A DNA stretch of 64,000 bases from Desulfobacteraceae bacterium (GTDB lineage Bacteria; Desulfobacterota; Desulfobacteria; Desulfobacterales; Desulfosalsimonadaceae): the NCBI GenBank assembly GCA_011390465.1, contig JAABSH010000012.1, forward strand, positions 23,695 through 87,694, in the 5' to 3' direction. Below the pieces are notes generated by a model. The model saw only the letters and a program-made list of their open reading frames with translations, did not search any database and was not told the origin of the DNA. A program made the position numbers and the translations under genes. This document shows, one piece after another, positions 1 to 9,893 of this stretch. Positions within the stretch are counted from its first letter, which is position 1. Each line of letters starts with the position of its first letter.

Positions 1-296
1 AGCCTGAAATTTTTCAGCGCATTTCCCGTAAGCCGGTCTTTGGCCGACAAAAGGTAAACCGTTACCGGAATACCGGCGTTTGCCAGGTACCGGGCAATGA
101 CAAATCCGTCGCCGCCGTTGTTGCCCCGGCCCGCTATTACCGCTCCCCGGCCGGATGAGAGCTCCGGAAAGGTTCGCATGAGAATCCGGGCAGCTCCCCG
201 GCCCGCGTTTTCCATCAATACCCTGCCGGGCAGACCAAAGGATTCAATGGTCTGCCGGTCCATTTCCCGCATTTCTTCGGCCGTGACTAAATGCAT
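1..296 (-). CDS. nnrE: NAD(P)H-hydrate epimerase (YjeF N-terminal domain), truncated by window edge
   Basis: Minus-strand frame from ATG at 296 reads MHLVTAEEMREMDRQTIESFGLPGRVLMENAGRGAARIL...GRGNNGGDGFVIARYLANAGIPVTVYLLS; NNGGDG motif of the YjeF_N family. Confidence 0.85.
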   Translation of the reverse strand, partial: MHLVTAEEMREMDRQTIESFGLPGRVLMENAGRGAARILMRTFPELSSGRGAVIAGRGNNGGDGFVIARYLANAGIPVTVYLLSAKDRLTGNALKNFR

Positions 297-326
297 ATTT
301 TATTTTATCCCCAAAAAAGAATTTAT

Positions 327-361
327 TTAACCACAGAGAACTCAGAGATCTCTGTGGTTAA
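327..361. repeat. Perfect 13-bp inverted repeat ttaaccacagaga / tctctgtggttaa, 9-nt loop
   Basis: Read directly; arms 327-339 and 349-361. Confidence 0.85.
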
Positions 362-441
362 TTTTTGTTACAAATTCAACGAACTGAATTTCCTTATTCG
401 ACGTTGGATGTTCAACGTTCGATGTCCAACGTTCAGGCCGT

Positions 442-1161
442 CTATAACGCGTTAACTAAATTTAACATGTCCTTCACTGCCTGCTGCATTCCCACCAGGG
501 CGGCCCGGGCAATGATGCTGTGGCCGATGGAGAATTCATCAATTTCGTTTAATCCGCGAAACCATTTAATGGTGTTGTAGCACAGGCCGTGGCCCGCGTT
601 GACCCCCAGGTTGAGCCGTGCCGCTGTTTTGGCGGCCTCTATGATGGCGGCAAAGGCCGTGTCTTTTTCCGCCGGCGTACGGGCGTCGCAAAAGGCGCCG
701 GTATGAATTTCAATCATGTCCGCATCAATGTCCCGGGCTTTTTGGATTTGATCAGTGGCCGGGTCAATGAACAGGCTGACCTTGATTTTGTGCCGGTGAA
801 GCGTGGCAATGGCCTTTGCCACGGTGTCTGCGTGGGTGATAACATCAAGGCCGCCTTCAGTGGTGAGCTCTTCTCGTTTTTCCGGCACCAGGGTGACCAG
901 TTCCGGTTTTACATCCGCGGCAATGGTGAGCATTTTATCGGTGGCCGCCATTTCCAGAATCAGTTTGGATAAAACGGTTTTGCGCAGCAGGTAAACGTCC
1001 CGGTCCTGAATATGCCGCCGGTCTTCCCGAAGATGCACCACAATGCCGTCCGCGCCGGCCAGTTCCGCCAGCACCGCGGCCGCCACCGGGTCCGGATAAT
1101 TGACACCCCGGGCCTGCCGCAGCGTCGCGATATGATCTACATTTACTGCCAGTCCTGCCAT
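442..1161 (-). CDS. pdxJ: Pyridoxine 5'-phosphate synthase
   Basis: MAGLAVNVDHIATLRQARGVNYPDPVAAAVLAELAGADGIVVHLREDRRHI...; ORF-track start (1248) is too far upstream, ATG at 1161 matches the family N-terminus. Confidence 0.95.
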   Translation of the reverse strand: MAGLAVNVDHIATLRQARGVNYPDPVAAAVLAELAGADGIVVHLREDRRHIQDRDVYLLRKTVLSKLILEMAATDKMLTIAADVKPELVTLVPEKREELTTEGGLDVITHADTVAKAIATLHRHKIKVSLFIDPATDQIQKARDIDADMIEIHTGAFCDARTPAEKDTAFAAIIEAAKTAARLNLGVNAGHGLCYNTIKWFRGLNEIDEFSIGHSIIARAALVGMQQAVKDMLNLVNAL

Positions 1162-1165
1162 GGTT

Positions 1166-1606
1166 CTATTCCTTTGATATGATGTTGAATAATGCTTCGG
1201 TTTTGCGGTCCATTTCCGCTTCATCCGCCTTGCTTCGCTCATGGTCATATCCGAAAAGATGCAGAATACCGTGAATCAGAAGAAAGTCAAGGCGCCGGGT
1301 GAAGCTGATATTGAGCACATCGGCTTCCCGGGCCGCGGTTTCCGCGGAAATAACCACATCGCCGAGCAGTTCCGGGGTGAGATCGGCAAATTCCCCTTCT
1401 TTCATGGAAAAGGCCAGCACATTGGTGGGGCCGTTCCGGTGCCGGTACTGCTCGTTGAGCTGTGCGATTTGCCCATCATCCATGATGACAATGGACAGTT
1501 CGGCATCAGGACTGCCCAAGGCGTTTAAGAGTGCTTGGGCCGTCGTCTGCATCCGGGTCAGGGAGATCCGGTGCCGGTTCTGGAGGTTGTCGATCAGTAT
1601 GCCCAT
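1166..1606 (-). CDS. ybeY: Endoribonuclease YbeY / rRNA maturation factor
   Basis: MGILIDNLQNRHRIS...HGILHLFGYDHE metal-binding motif; start chosen at the internal Met of ORF 1166..1624. Confidence 0.9.
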   Translation of the reverse strand: MGILIDNLQNRHRISLTRMQTTAQALLNALGSPDAELSIVIMDDGQIAQLNEQYRHRNGPTNVLAFSMKEGEFADLTPELLGDVVISAETAAREADVLNISFTRRLDFLLIHGILHLFGYDHERSKADEAEMDRKTEALFNIISKE

Positions 1607-3917
1607 TTTTTTCCTTTGGTTCACCGGAAGTGATACCGGCGGCGGATTTGGGGGAAAATTTTTCCGGATATTCTACCCGGTGATGATAAATGCCGTTTAA
1701 TATTTTATTAAAACTGCGCGCAATGTTGTGCAGGTCCTTGAGGGTGAGCGGGCATTCATCCAGCTGGTTGTCTGAAAACAGTTTGTTGAAAAGCTGCTGC
1801 ACCAGCCCCTGAATGCGCGCCGGCGTGGGATGCTCAAGGGTTCGGGAGGCTGCCTCCACCACATCCGCCAGCATGATAAGAGCGGTTTCCCGGGTCTGGG
1901 GCTTGGGGCCGGGATACCGGAAATTGTCCATATTTACCACCTGGTCTTCTTTGGCCTGCTGTTTGGCTTTGTTGTAAAAAAAACTGATCAGGTTGGTGCC
2001 GTGGTGTTGTTGAATGGCATCCACAATCTGCTGGCCGAGTTTTTTTTCTTTTGCCAGTTCAATACCGTTTTTCACATGGGCGGTCAGGATCAGGCAGGAC
2101 ATGGACGGGGCCAGTTTGTTGTGGATGTTTTTGCAGTCCCGTTGATTTTCAATGAAATAGAGAGGGTTTTTCAGCTTGCCGATGTCATGGTAATATCCGC
2201 ATACTTTTGCCAGCAGGGGATTGGCCCCGATCTCTGATGCGGCCGCTTCCGCAAGAGATCCCACAATCACGGAATGGTGATAGGTGCCCGGTGCTTCCAG
2301 CATGAGGCGCCGCAGCAGGGGCTGATCCAGATTGGCCAGCTCGTGCAGGGTGCTGTCCGTGGTGTAGCCAAAGGAAAGCTCCATGAGCGGGGTGAGACCG
2401 GCAGCGATAATGCCGCTGATGATGCCGCCGGAAAAGGCGAATGTCCAGTCCCACATCAGCTTGAAGCCGGAGAAGTCAATGAGGTAAATGTCAATGATCA
2501 GGGCCAGCACCATGTTCAGCAGCCCCACTTTGACCCCGGCCTGAATCAATCCCTTACGTTCCTTGCAGTTCTGGATCCAGAAAGCGCCCATGATGCCGTT
2601 GAGCAGAAAATACAGGCAGAAGGCATAGCTGTTTTCAAAAGTAATGGCGGCAATCAGAGATAATACAATGGCAAAGGGAAAGGCGATGTTGAATCCCAGA
2701 AACTGGCAGATGGTCATGGGCCCGGCGGCCAGGGGAACGCTGTAGTAAATGGAGGACGGGGACAGGGCAAAAGAGGCGTCCGGGGCAATGGACTGGGCCA
2801 GGGAGGTGACAAACTGCAGAATCAGCAGAAACAGGATCACCACGCTGCTGATGAAAAAAAGGTTTTTATTGTGGTAAACCAGGATTTTCCGCTGGTATTT
2901 CAAATGGATCAGATAGGTGATGGTGAGCAGGGCCAGGATGATGAGGGCGGTGCCGATGCCTTTTTCAATGGCCTGTTTTTTCCCGGCCTGTTCTTTCAGG
3001 GCCTGGAGTTTCAAAACATGTAAAGGGGTGACCCGTTCTCCTTCCCGAAGGATCATTTCTCCTTTTTGGATTTTATAATTGATCGTGTTTATCAGGTTTT
3101 CGGCATTTGTTTTCCGCTGCTCCGTATCGCTGCGGTTCAGGGTGATATTGGGCTGAATCAGGCGCTGGGTGAAATCAACAATCAGGTTGACCACAGTGTA
3201 ATCCGTGTTTTTCAGGATGGGTTCTCCCACAATCCGCACCATGGTCTTGGCCTGGTCCAGGCCGTAAAACTGCCGGAGATTTCTTACAATTTTTTCGTCT
3301 TTTTCGCCAATGGTTTTGAGAACAATGCCTTTTTCATTTTCCCGCAGCAGCAGATCCTTGTTGGCAACCACACCGTTTCTCAGGATTTTGGTCAGAATTT
3401 CAATGATCAGTTCGGAAACCGCCGGGGAAAATTTTTCTTTTTCCAGAATGGAATAGGCCCCGTCATCTACCGGAATGCCCAGGGTTTTTTCAAATTCAGG
3501 TTTCAACTGTATGATTTTAAGGTGAAGGTCGGTGGCAGCGGCAACATCAGCGGCTGCAGTCGTGCTGTCCTTTGCGGCAGTCTCAAAAACCGACCGGGGC
3601 AGGGCAAAAGCCTTTTCAATCTGCCGCCCAAGGGTGTCGGCAAGGGGTTTGTTGTAATCATAAACCGTCAGCACACTGTTGCGGGCAATTTCCCGCTGCC
3701 GGGCCGTGGCGGCTTCGTCCTCGATAAAAAAATTCGAAGTGGCTTTGACGTTTTTATCCGCAATTTCCCCCAGCTCATAGGTGGTGCTCATGACCACCAG
3801 GCGGGGGGAGAGAATCAGGGTGGAGAGGATGGTCACTGAAAACAGAAGCCCCCACATAATCCAGAAATCGGCGGAAAAGCGTTTTTTGATCGAAATATCG
3901 CTGGGTTTTGTATTCAT
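1506..3917 (-). CDS. 7TM-HD domain phosphohydrolase (PgpH-like)
   Basis: N-terminal extracellular domain, about 7 TM segments, HD domain (GTYHHSVIVGSLAEAAASEIGANPLLAKVCGYYHDIGKLKNPLYFIENQ). Confidence 0.9.
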   Translation of the reverse strand: MNTKPSDISIKKRFSADFWIMWGLLFSVTILSTLILSPRLVVMSTTYELGEIADKNVKATSNFFIEDEAATARQREIARNSVLTVYDYNKPLADTLGRQIEKAFALPRSVFETAAKDSTTAAADVAAATDLHLKIIQLKPEFEKTLGIPVDDGAYSILEKEKFSPAVSELIIEILTKILRNGVVANKDLLLRENEKGIVLKTIGEKDEKIVRNLRQFYGLDQAKTMVRIVGEPILKNTDYTVVNLIVDFTQRLIQPNITLNRSDTEQRKTNAENLINTINYKIQKGEMILREGERVTPLHVLKLQALKEQAGKKQAIEKGIGTALIILALLTITYLIHLKYQRKILVYHNKNLFFISSVVILFLLILQFVTSLAQSIAPDASFALSPSSIYYSVPLAAGPMTICQFLGFNIAFPFAIVLSLIAAITFENSYAFCLYFLLNGIMGAFWIQNCKERKGLIQAGVKVGLLNMVLALIIDIYLIDFSGFKLMWDWTFAFSGGIISGIIAAGLTPLMELSFGYTTDSTLHELANLDQPLLRRLMLEAPGTYHHSVIVGSLAEAAASEIGANPLLAKVCGYYHDIGKLKNPLYFIENQRDCKNIHNKLAPSMSCLILTAHVKNGIELAKEKKLGQQIVDAIQQHHGTNLISFFYNKAKQQAKEDQVVNMDNFRYPGPKPQTRETALIMLADVVEAASRTLEHPTPARIQGLVQQLFNKLFSDNQLDECPLTLKDLHNIARSFNKILNGIYHHRVEYPEKFSPKSAAGITSGEPKEKNGHTDRQPPEPAPDLPDPDADDGPSTLKRLGQS

Positions 3918-4016
3918 AGGACCTGTCCGGTTATCTGTCCGGTCATGGGGTTCAAAAAATCATGCAAAAAAATCAGGACCGCCGCATAAAAAAAACTATA
4001 GCAGAAAATTGAAAGA

Positions 4017-5018
4017 TTATGCAACCGTCGCCGGTGCTGCTTTCTGCTTTCGGGCTTCCTGCTGTTCATAAGCATTGATGATTTTCTGGACCAGTTTGTG
4101 CCGCACCACGTCGTGCCGGGTGAAAAAGACAAATCCAATGCCCTTGATGCCGTAGAGCAGCTCTTTTGCCTCAATCAGTCCGGAGACACGATTGCCCGGC
4201 AGATCACTCTGGGTGATGTCGCCGGTGATAACGGCCTTGGAGTTAAATCCGATGCGGGTGAGAAACATTTTCATCTGTTCCGAGGTGGCGTTCTGGGCTT
4301 CATCAAGAATGATAAACGAATCGTTCAGGGTCCGGCCCCGCATAAAGGCCAGCGGTGCCACTTCAATGACATCCTGCTGCATCAGGCCGGCGGCTTTTTC
4401 AAAACTCATCATGTCATGCAGGGCGTCATACAGGGGCCGCAGGTAGGGATTGACTTTTTCCGCCAGGTCGCCGGGCAGAAACCCCAGGGCTTCGCCGGCC
4501 TCCACCGCCGGACGGGTGAGAATAATACGGCTGACCTTTTTTTTTGCCAGGGCCGCCACTGCCATGGCCATGGCCAGGTAGGTTTTGCCCGTGCCGGCCG
4601 GGCCGATGCCAAAGGCAATGTCATGGTGACGGATGGCATCAATATATTCTTTCTGATTGGGATTTTTGGGGGTAATGGTGCGTTTTTTGGCTGTGACATA
4701 AACCGTATCCATGAAAATGGATTTCAGCGCCACGCGGCTGTCCCGGCGCAGCACATTGATGGCGTATTCCACGTCTTTTTCATAGACCGGATATCCCTCC
4801 CGGATCAGGTTGTACAGCTGATTGAGGATGTTTTCAGCCAGATCAGCGCTGATGGTGTCCCCGGAAATGGAAACCATGTTTCCCCGGGCGGTGATGGTCG
4901 TCTCCACTGCGTCCGCAATCTGCTTCAGGTGGCTGTTGTGCACGCCAAAAAGCGCGTGGGCCGCGTGGTTGTCGGAAAAAGTGAGTTCCCTGACGGTTTG
5001 CTCTTGATAATTGTTCAT
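4017..5018 (-). CDS. phoH: PhoH family ATPase
   Basis: GIGPAGTGKTYLAMAMAV Walker A; FIILDEAQNATSEQMKMFLTRIG Walker B; GDITQSDLP. Confidence 0.95.
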   Translation of the reverse strand: MNNYQEQTVRELTFSDNHAAHALFGVHNSHLKQIADAVETTITARGNMVSISGDTISADLAENILNQLYNLIREGYPVYEKDVEYAINVLRRDSRVALKSIFMDTVYVTAKKRTITPKNPNQKEYIDAIRHHDIAFGIGPAGTGKTYLAMAMAVAALAKKKVSRIILTRPAVEAGEALGFLPGDLAEKVNPYLRPLYDALHDMMSFEKAAGLMQQDVIEVAPLAFMRGRTLNDSFIILDEAQNATSEQMKMFLTRIGFNSKAVITGDITQSDLPGNRVSGLIEAKELLYGIKGIGFVFFTRHDVVRHKLVQKIINAYEQQEARKQKAAPATVA

Positions 5019-5200
5019 ATAAACCAGACGGTTGTTTAAATAAGGATCTGGGGTTGCATTTAAATGAAAATTGTATGAGATTCAATTACACCTGAAGATA
5101 GTGAAAAAACAAGAATTTTCTTGACCCGAACCACCGGCTTGATTAGGGTAACCTGCTGATACAGTTATTTTTTACGGGTTATCCAGCTGCCGGGAGGTCA

Positions 5201-5246
5201 GTTTTCGATCCCGATCCCGATTTCGATCCCGATCCCGATCTTGATT
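5201..5246. repeat. Degenerate hexanucleotide microsatellite (gatccc/gatttc)n
   Basis: cgatcccgatcccgatttcgatcccgatcccgatcttgat read directly. Confidence 0.8.
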
Positions 5247-5328
5247 TTGCATTTGATCTCAAAAAACAGCATTGTTCAGGGGGTGAACCGCCCCTTGTGC
5301 GAACCGGACACCCCGAAAAAGGAGATTC

Positions 5329-5859
5329 ATGAATCCGTTTGACATGATGATTGTTGTGGTGCTTGTTTACTGTATTGTCCGGGGTATTTTTCGGGGACTG
5401 ATCCGGGAAGTGGCGTCTATCGTCGGCCTGGTGGCCGGATTTTATGTAGCATATTCCTATCACAGCGCCCTTGGGCCGCTTTTTGCGAAATGGATTACCA
5501 CTCCCGCCTATCTTCATATCACCTGTTTTATCATCTTGTTTTGCAGTGTATTTCTGATGATTGTGCTGGCCGGCATGCTGGTGCGGTTTTTTATCCGGCT
5601 GGTGCTTCTGGGGGTGGTGGACCGGATTTTCGGCGGGGTCTTCGGCGTCCTGAAGGCCGTGCTGATCGTGTCTTTTGCCTATATTCTGCTGGTGACATTT
5701 TTGCCGGCCGGGGGCAGCGCGCTGGTGCGGGAATCCACCCTGGCACCCCAGATCAACCGGATTTCCAGTGGCATGATCCGGCTGGCGCCGGCGGATGTCC
5801 GGACATCCTGGCAGCAAAAACTCTCTGATCTTAAGCAAAAATGGGACAATCCATCTTGA
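5329..5859 (+). CDS. CvpA family membrane protein
   Basis: MNPFDMMIVVVLVYCIVRGIFRGLIREVASIVGLVAGFYVAY... CvpA-like N-terminus and 4 TM segments. Confidence 0.85.
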   Translation: MNPFDMMIVVVLVYCIVRGIFRGLIREVASIVGLVAGFYVAYSYHSALGPLFAKWITTPAYLHITCFIILFCSVFLMIVLAGMLVRFFIRLVLLGVVDRIFGGVFGVLKAVLIVSFAYILLVTFLPAGGSALVRESTLAPQINRISSGMIRLAPADVRTSWQQKLSDLKQKWDNPS

Positions 5860-5977
5860 TCGGTTTTAAAAATTGACAGCCGTCCCGTAATTTGGGTATT
5901 TGATGGTTTTTGAAATTTGAAATTGCATTGCCGGCGCGTAGCCGGGAAATGAAACCAGAACAGGCACAGAGGCAGCA

Positions 5978-6607
5978 ATGATTGCAGTTATTGATTATGA
6001 CGCAGGGAACCTGACCAGCGTGTCCCGGGCCCTGACGCATATAGAGGTTGAAAATGCGGTCACCAGTGACCGGGATATTATTGCCGCGGCAGACCGGATT
6101 ATTTTTCCCGGGGTGGGGGCTGCCGGGTCGGCCATGAAAAGTCTTGTCCGGCTGGGACTGGATCAGGTGATCCGTCAGGCGGTGGCAGATGGAAAACCCG
6201 TGCTGGGCATTTGTCTCGGTACCCAGATTATTCTGGGGTTCAGCCGGGAAAATCAGACCCCGTGTCTTGGCATCGTAGACGGCACGGTGGCGTCGTTTTC
6301 CGAAGTTTTTGCCGCAAGCGGCATCAAAGGATTGAAAATTCCCCACATGGGATGGAACCGGATTCAGATGAAAATCGCTCATCCGGTGTTTGCCGGGATA
6401 GATGAAAGCGATGAATTTTATTTTGTGCATGGATTTTTTCCGCAGCCAAAGGACGAGGCCCAGGTACTTGCCACAACAGATTACGGCATTGACTTTCCGT
6501 CCGTCATTGGAAGCGGCAACCTGGTGGCCACCCAGTTTCATCCCGAAAAAAGCGGCCCTCCGGGGTTGATGATGCTTAAAAATTTCAGCAGGTGGCAGCC
6601 ATGTTAA
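5978..6607 (+). CDS. hisH: Imidazole glycerol phosphate synthase, glutamine amidotransferase subunit
   Basis: [19 protein letters not shown]...LGICLGTQ...[10 protein letters not shown]; overlaps hisF. Confidence 0.93.
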   Translation: MIAVIDYDAGNLTSVSRALTHIEVENAVTSDRDIIAAADRIIFPGVGAAGSAMKSLVRLGLDQVIRQAVADGKPVLGICLGTQIILGFSRENQTPCLGIVDGTVASFSEVFAASGIKGLKIPHMGWNRIQMKIAHPVFAGIDESDEFYFVHGFFPQPKDEAQVLATTDYGIDFPSVIGSGNLVATQFHPEKSGPPGLMMLKNFSRWQPC

Positions 6608-7380
6608 GCAAGCGGATTATTCCCTGTCTGGATGTACACGCGGGCCGCACCACCAAAGGGGTGAAGTTTAAAAACAATGTGGATATCGGCGACCCCGTGG
6701 AAATGGCCCGCATGTATTACGAAGGGGGTGCGGATGAGCTTGTTTTTTATGACATCACGGCCTCCCATGAAAACCGCGACATTATGATTGACGTGGTGCG
6801 GCGGGTGGCGGAAACCATTTTTATTCCGTTTTCCGTGGGCGGCGGCATCCGGACCCTGGAGGACATGCGGCAGGTGCTGCTGGCCGGAGCGGAAAAAGTC
6901 AGCGTGAATTCGGCTGCTGTCCGAAATCCGGATATCATTGCCCGGGGAGCGGCCGCCTTTGGCAGCCAGTGCATTGTGCTGGGCATGGATGTAAAAAAAG
7001 TTGAGAAAAGTGAAAAAATTCCCTCCGGCTATGAAATTGTGATCAACGGTGGCCGTCAATACATGGGCATGGATGCCCTGGCCTGGGCCCTTGAGGCCCA
7101 GGCTCTGGGTGCCGGCGAAATCTGCCTGAATTCCATTGACGCGGACGGCACCAAAGACGGATATGAACTGACGTTGACGGAACTGATTGCTACCCGCGTG
7201 AATATTCCGGTGATCGCCTCCGGTGGGGCCGGAACACCGGTTCATTTAAAAGATGTCCTGACAGCAGGCAAGGCAGACGCGGCCCTGATTGCCTCTATGG
7301 TTCATTACGGCACTTATACGGTTGCCGGAATTAAGCAATATCTGGCGGATCAGGGGGTGCGGGTGCGGCAGACGTGGTAG
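6592..7380 (+). CDS. hisF: Imidazole glycerol phosphate synthase, cyclase subunit
   Basis: [25 protein letters not shown]...VSVNSAAV...[10 protein letters not shown]. Confidence 0.96.
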   Translation: MAAMLSKRIIPCLDVHAGRTTKGVKFKNNVDIGDPVEMARMYYEGGADELVFYDITASHENRDIMIDVVRRVAETIFIPFSVGGGIRTLEDMRQVLLAGAEKVSVNSAAVRNPDIIARGAAAFGSQCIVLGMDVKKVEKSEKIPSGYEIVINGGRQYMGMDALAWALEAQALGAGEICLNSIDADGTKDGYELTLTELIATRVNIPVIASGGAGTPVHLKDVLTAGKADAALIASMVHYGTYTVAGIKQYLADQGVRVRQTW

Positions 7381-7475
7381 GCGGCAAGGGCCGGGGGGAA
7401 GTTATTGGTTCCGGAGAAATTCTTCAATGCTTATGGAAATGTCTTTCATTCATTGAAACTCCCTCAATGCTTTGT

Positions 7476-7886
7476 TTATGTTTTTTCAGGGTCTTTTTCA
7501 GTCTCATCCGATTTTCTTAAATTGCGGAGTAAAAAATCAGAATCCTGAATTTTCATGGCAGTGAAAATTTTTTTTCCGGTTGCGGTAATCCTGTTGTACC
7601 GGATGGCTTCCGTTTCCGGGTCGGCTTCCGGGTTGGCTTCCGGGGGATGCGGGGCGGTGGTGATAATGCGCGGCCCAGTCCCGGACCGGGTAATGTTTTC
7701 AATGATAACCGTGGATATTTTGTCAATGATAACCCGGCGTTTTGCCTGCGCGGAATCGGAAAAGCCTGTGTCGTCGTCTGCATCGTCTGCACCGGCAATA
7801 TCGCCGTTGCGGCATGCCTGCTGTTTTGCCAAACCCCGGGTATAGGCATCCAGTACATTATAAATCTGATGGGCGGGTATTTGCAT
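7476..7886 (-). CDS. DVU0524-like (FlgM-associated type) small protein
   Basis: From ATG at 7886: MQIPAHQIYNVLDAYTRGLAKQQ...; N-terminal I-P-x-x-Q-I-x-N-V-L-x-x-Y pattern; overlaps the nudix stop. Confidence 0.5.
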   Translation of the reverse strand: MQIPAHQIYNVLDAYTRGLAKQQACRNGDIAGADDADDDTGFSDSAQAKRRVIIDKISTVIIENITRSGTGPRIITTAPHPPEANPEADPETEAIRYNRITATGKKIFTAMKIQDSDFLLRNLRKSDETEKDPEKT

Positions 7887-8379
7887 AAGCTGAATAATAG
7901 AGTTTGATAAATTTCCAGTGGCTGTCAAAGGCAATTTCCGGCAGATCGTCGGCCGTAAACCAGGCAACCGCATCCGCATCGTCTCCGGCAACAAGATTTC
8001 CGGAAAATGACCGGACCAGAAATCCGGTCATCATCACGGTTTCGTAAAGGGTGCTGTGATTGCTGGTAACCCCTAAAAGCATGTCGATTTTTCCCTTGAG
8101 GCCGGTTTCCTCGGCCAGTTCCCGCAGGCCGCCCTGTTCCGGTGTTTCCCCCAGTTCCATAAATCCGCCTGGAAGACACCACCAGCCTTTTTTGGGATCC
8201 ACGCTGCGTTTTACCAAAAGCAGCCGGTCCCGGGCGTCCACCGTGACCATGCAGGTGGCGGGCACGGGATTTTCATAAATCGGCATCTGGCAGGCGTCGC
8301 AATACAGCCGCTGTCTGCCTTCATGATATTTTTTGCTCAGCAGGCCGCCGCAGAAATGGCAGTGGGTTTTTTTCAGCAT
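7858..8379 (-). CDS. NUDIX hydrolase with N-terminal zinc-ribbon-like region
   Basis: CHFCGGLL...YCDACQ and Nudix box GGFMELGETPEQGGLRELAEETGL. Confidence 0.92.
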   Translation of the reverse strand: MLKKTHCHFCGGLLSKKYHEGRQRLYCDACQMPIYENPVPATCMVTVDARDRLLLVKRSVDPKKGWWCLPGGFMELGETPEQGGLRELAEETGLKGKIDMLLGVTSNHSTLYETVMMTGFLVRSFSGNLVAGDDADAVAWFTADDLPEIAFDSHWKFIKLYYSAYANTRPSDL

Positions 8380-8429
8380 TTCTGAGTCTTTTTATTATGA
8401 TGCAATCGTAAAAACTTGGAGTTAGGCGG

Positions 8430-8542
8430 CAAAGTATAAAAGTTCAAATGCAAGGCGCGCAAATCCCCAGCAATGAGGCGTACTTGGCGTACGTTGAAGC
8501 AGCTGGGGATGCAGCGCAACAAAGAATTTGGACTTTTTACGA
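8430..8542. repeat. Long imperfect hairpin element, intergenic
   Basis: Arms agttcaaat..gcgc..atccccagc / gctggggat..gcgc..atttggact around inner hairpin cgtac-ttggc-gtacg. Confidence 0.65.
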
Positions 8543-8547
8543 AGCCG

Positions 8548-9837
8548 TCAGTCGTCAAAATTACCTTCCGGCCCCTTGTCGCCGTCAATGGCCCCTGCTT
8601 TTTCCGCGATTTTTGCCGGGGTCCAGTCGTCCGGATTTTCAATACGGCCGGCTTTGGGGCCGGGATCATGGGAGCCCGCCTTGATAATCGCGTCAATGGC
8701 CAGATCCGCCGTATCCTGACTGTTGAACACATTCACCAGCAGGTTATAAACAAAATCTTCCACGCGTTTTGCCATGCGTTCCCGGATATCCGCGGGCTGA
8801 GACAGAAGCAGGTTTTCAAAAGGCAGATTGAGTTTTTTGAAATCCCCTTTTTTGAGTCCCCGCTCAGCCGCGTACGCGGTCATTTTTTTCCAGTTATCCT
8901 CGGACATGCCTTCGTTTTCAACTTTGATGAAATTGCCGTCATCATCCAGCTGGGCATTGCCGTAATCATTAACCGTCAACCCCCAGGAAATCATCTGAAG
9001 GGCCGTGGCCACGTTGGCTTTGGTGGTGCGGGTGCTGACAGCGATTTTGCGCAGGCGCTCGGAGCTGTTGCCCGAAGTGCCGTGCTGGGCCCCGGAAATA
9101 TGATAGGGGGCCAAGGCCTCATGAATTTTGGCGGTAAGTTCCACCTGGATGCCTTCGGCCCCGGCTTCAATGCCGTGGGTGGTGCCGTTGTTCAAGGCGA
9201 TCCAGTCCGGAAAAATGTCATGGGCGTTGAGCCCCTGAATCAGAAACAGGGCTTCTTCAACGGTGGAGAGGCCGTGTTTGCCTTTTATTTCACCAACTTC
9301 GGTTTCATAACCCGCCCAGTTGGGAATATACGAATTCAGGGTGAGATTGGCTTCGAGATTTTCCTTGTCCGGCAGATGGGAGGCGTCAATGGCAATGGAG
9401 GTCATGCCCGCGTCAAACATGGACGGAATTTCAGTTCTGGCGGTTTCAACGTCTTTGGGTCCTTTGATACCGTAATGGTCCGCGTGAATGGCCACGGGAA
9501 CGGTAATGGCGAACTGGTTGCACAGGTCATCCACCAGACGGGCAATATTCCAGTAATTGACCGCGCAATAGGCATTGGTGCCGCCTTCGGACTTGGCGAT
9601 TTCAATCATCAGGGTGGAATTGGCGCGCTGGGCCGCTTTTAACGCGCCCTGAATGACAAACAGATTTCTGCCGTTGGCAGCAATGGAAATGGCATTTCCT
9701 TTGGCCAGCATGGCCCGGTCAATGAATTTCCCGCTCACAATAAGGGCTCTGGAATGGGGAAAAAGGGATACAATATTGGGCGGTCTGCCGATTTCAAGGG
9801 CTTTTTCAAAAGATGCGTGTTTTTTGGATTCATTCAT
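8548..9837 (-). CDS. Class II fructose-bisphosphate aldolase
   Basis: VAIHADHYGIKG, NNGTTHG, GAQHGTSGNSSERLRK metal/active-site motifs. Confidence 0.9.
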   Translation of the reverse strand: MNESKKHASFEKALEIGRPPNIVSLFPHSRALIVSGKFIDRAMLAKGNAISIAANGRNLFVIQGALKAAQRANSTLMIEIAKSEGGTNAYCAVNYWNIARLVDDLCNQFAITVPVAIHADHYGIKGPKDVETARTEIPSMFDAGMTSIAIDASHLPDKENLEANLTLNSYIPNWAGYETEVGEIKGKHGLSTVEEALFLIQGLNAHDIFPDWIALNNGTTHGIEAGAEGIQVELTAKIHEALAPYHISGAQHGTSGNSSERLRKIAVSTRTTKANVATALQMISWGLTVNDYGNAQLDDDGNFIKVENEGMSEDNWKKMTAYAAERGLKKGDFKKLNLPFENLLLSQPADIRERMAKRVEDFVYNLLVNVFNSQDTADLAIDAIIKAGSHDPGPKAGRIENPDDWTPAKIAEKAGAIDGDKGPEGNFDD

Positions 9838-9893
9838 GGGGCACCCCTTTTCTGTGTATTTTATAAAAATTAAAGTAAAATAAAATCGGTATA

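Noticed and set aside
5179-5838. Minus-strand 219-aa ORF with SRSGSGSKSGSGSK tail, antisense to cvpA
   Set aside because: Antisense to a well-supported membrane protein; the tail is just the hexamer microsatellite translated. High GC background gives many such shadow ORFs.
8473-9642. 389-aa plus-strand ORF opposite the aldolase
   Set aside because: Gly/Phe/Asn-rich shadow ORF of a clear class II aldolase; no family features and its start lies in the hairpin element.
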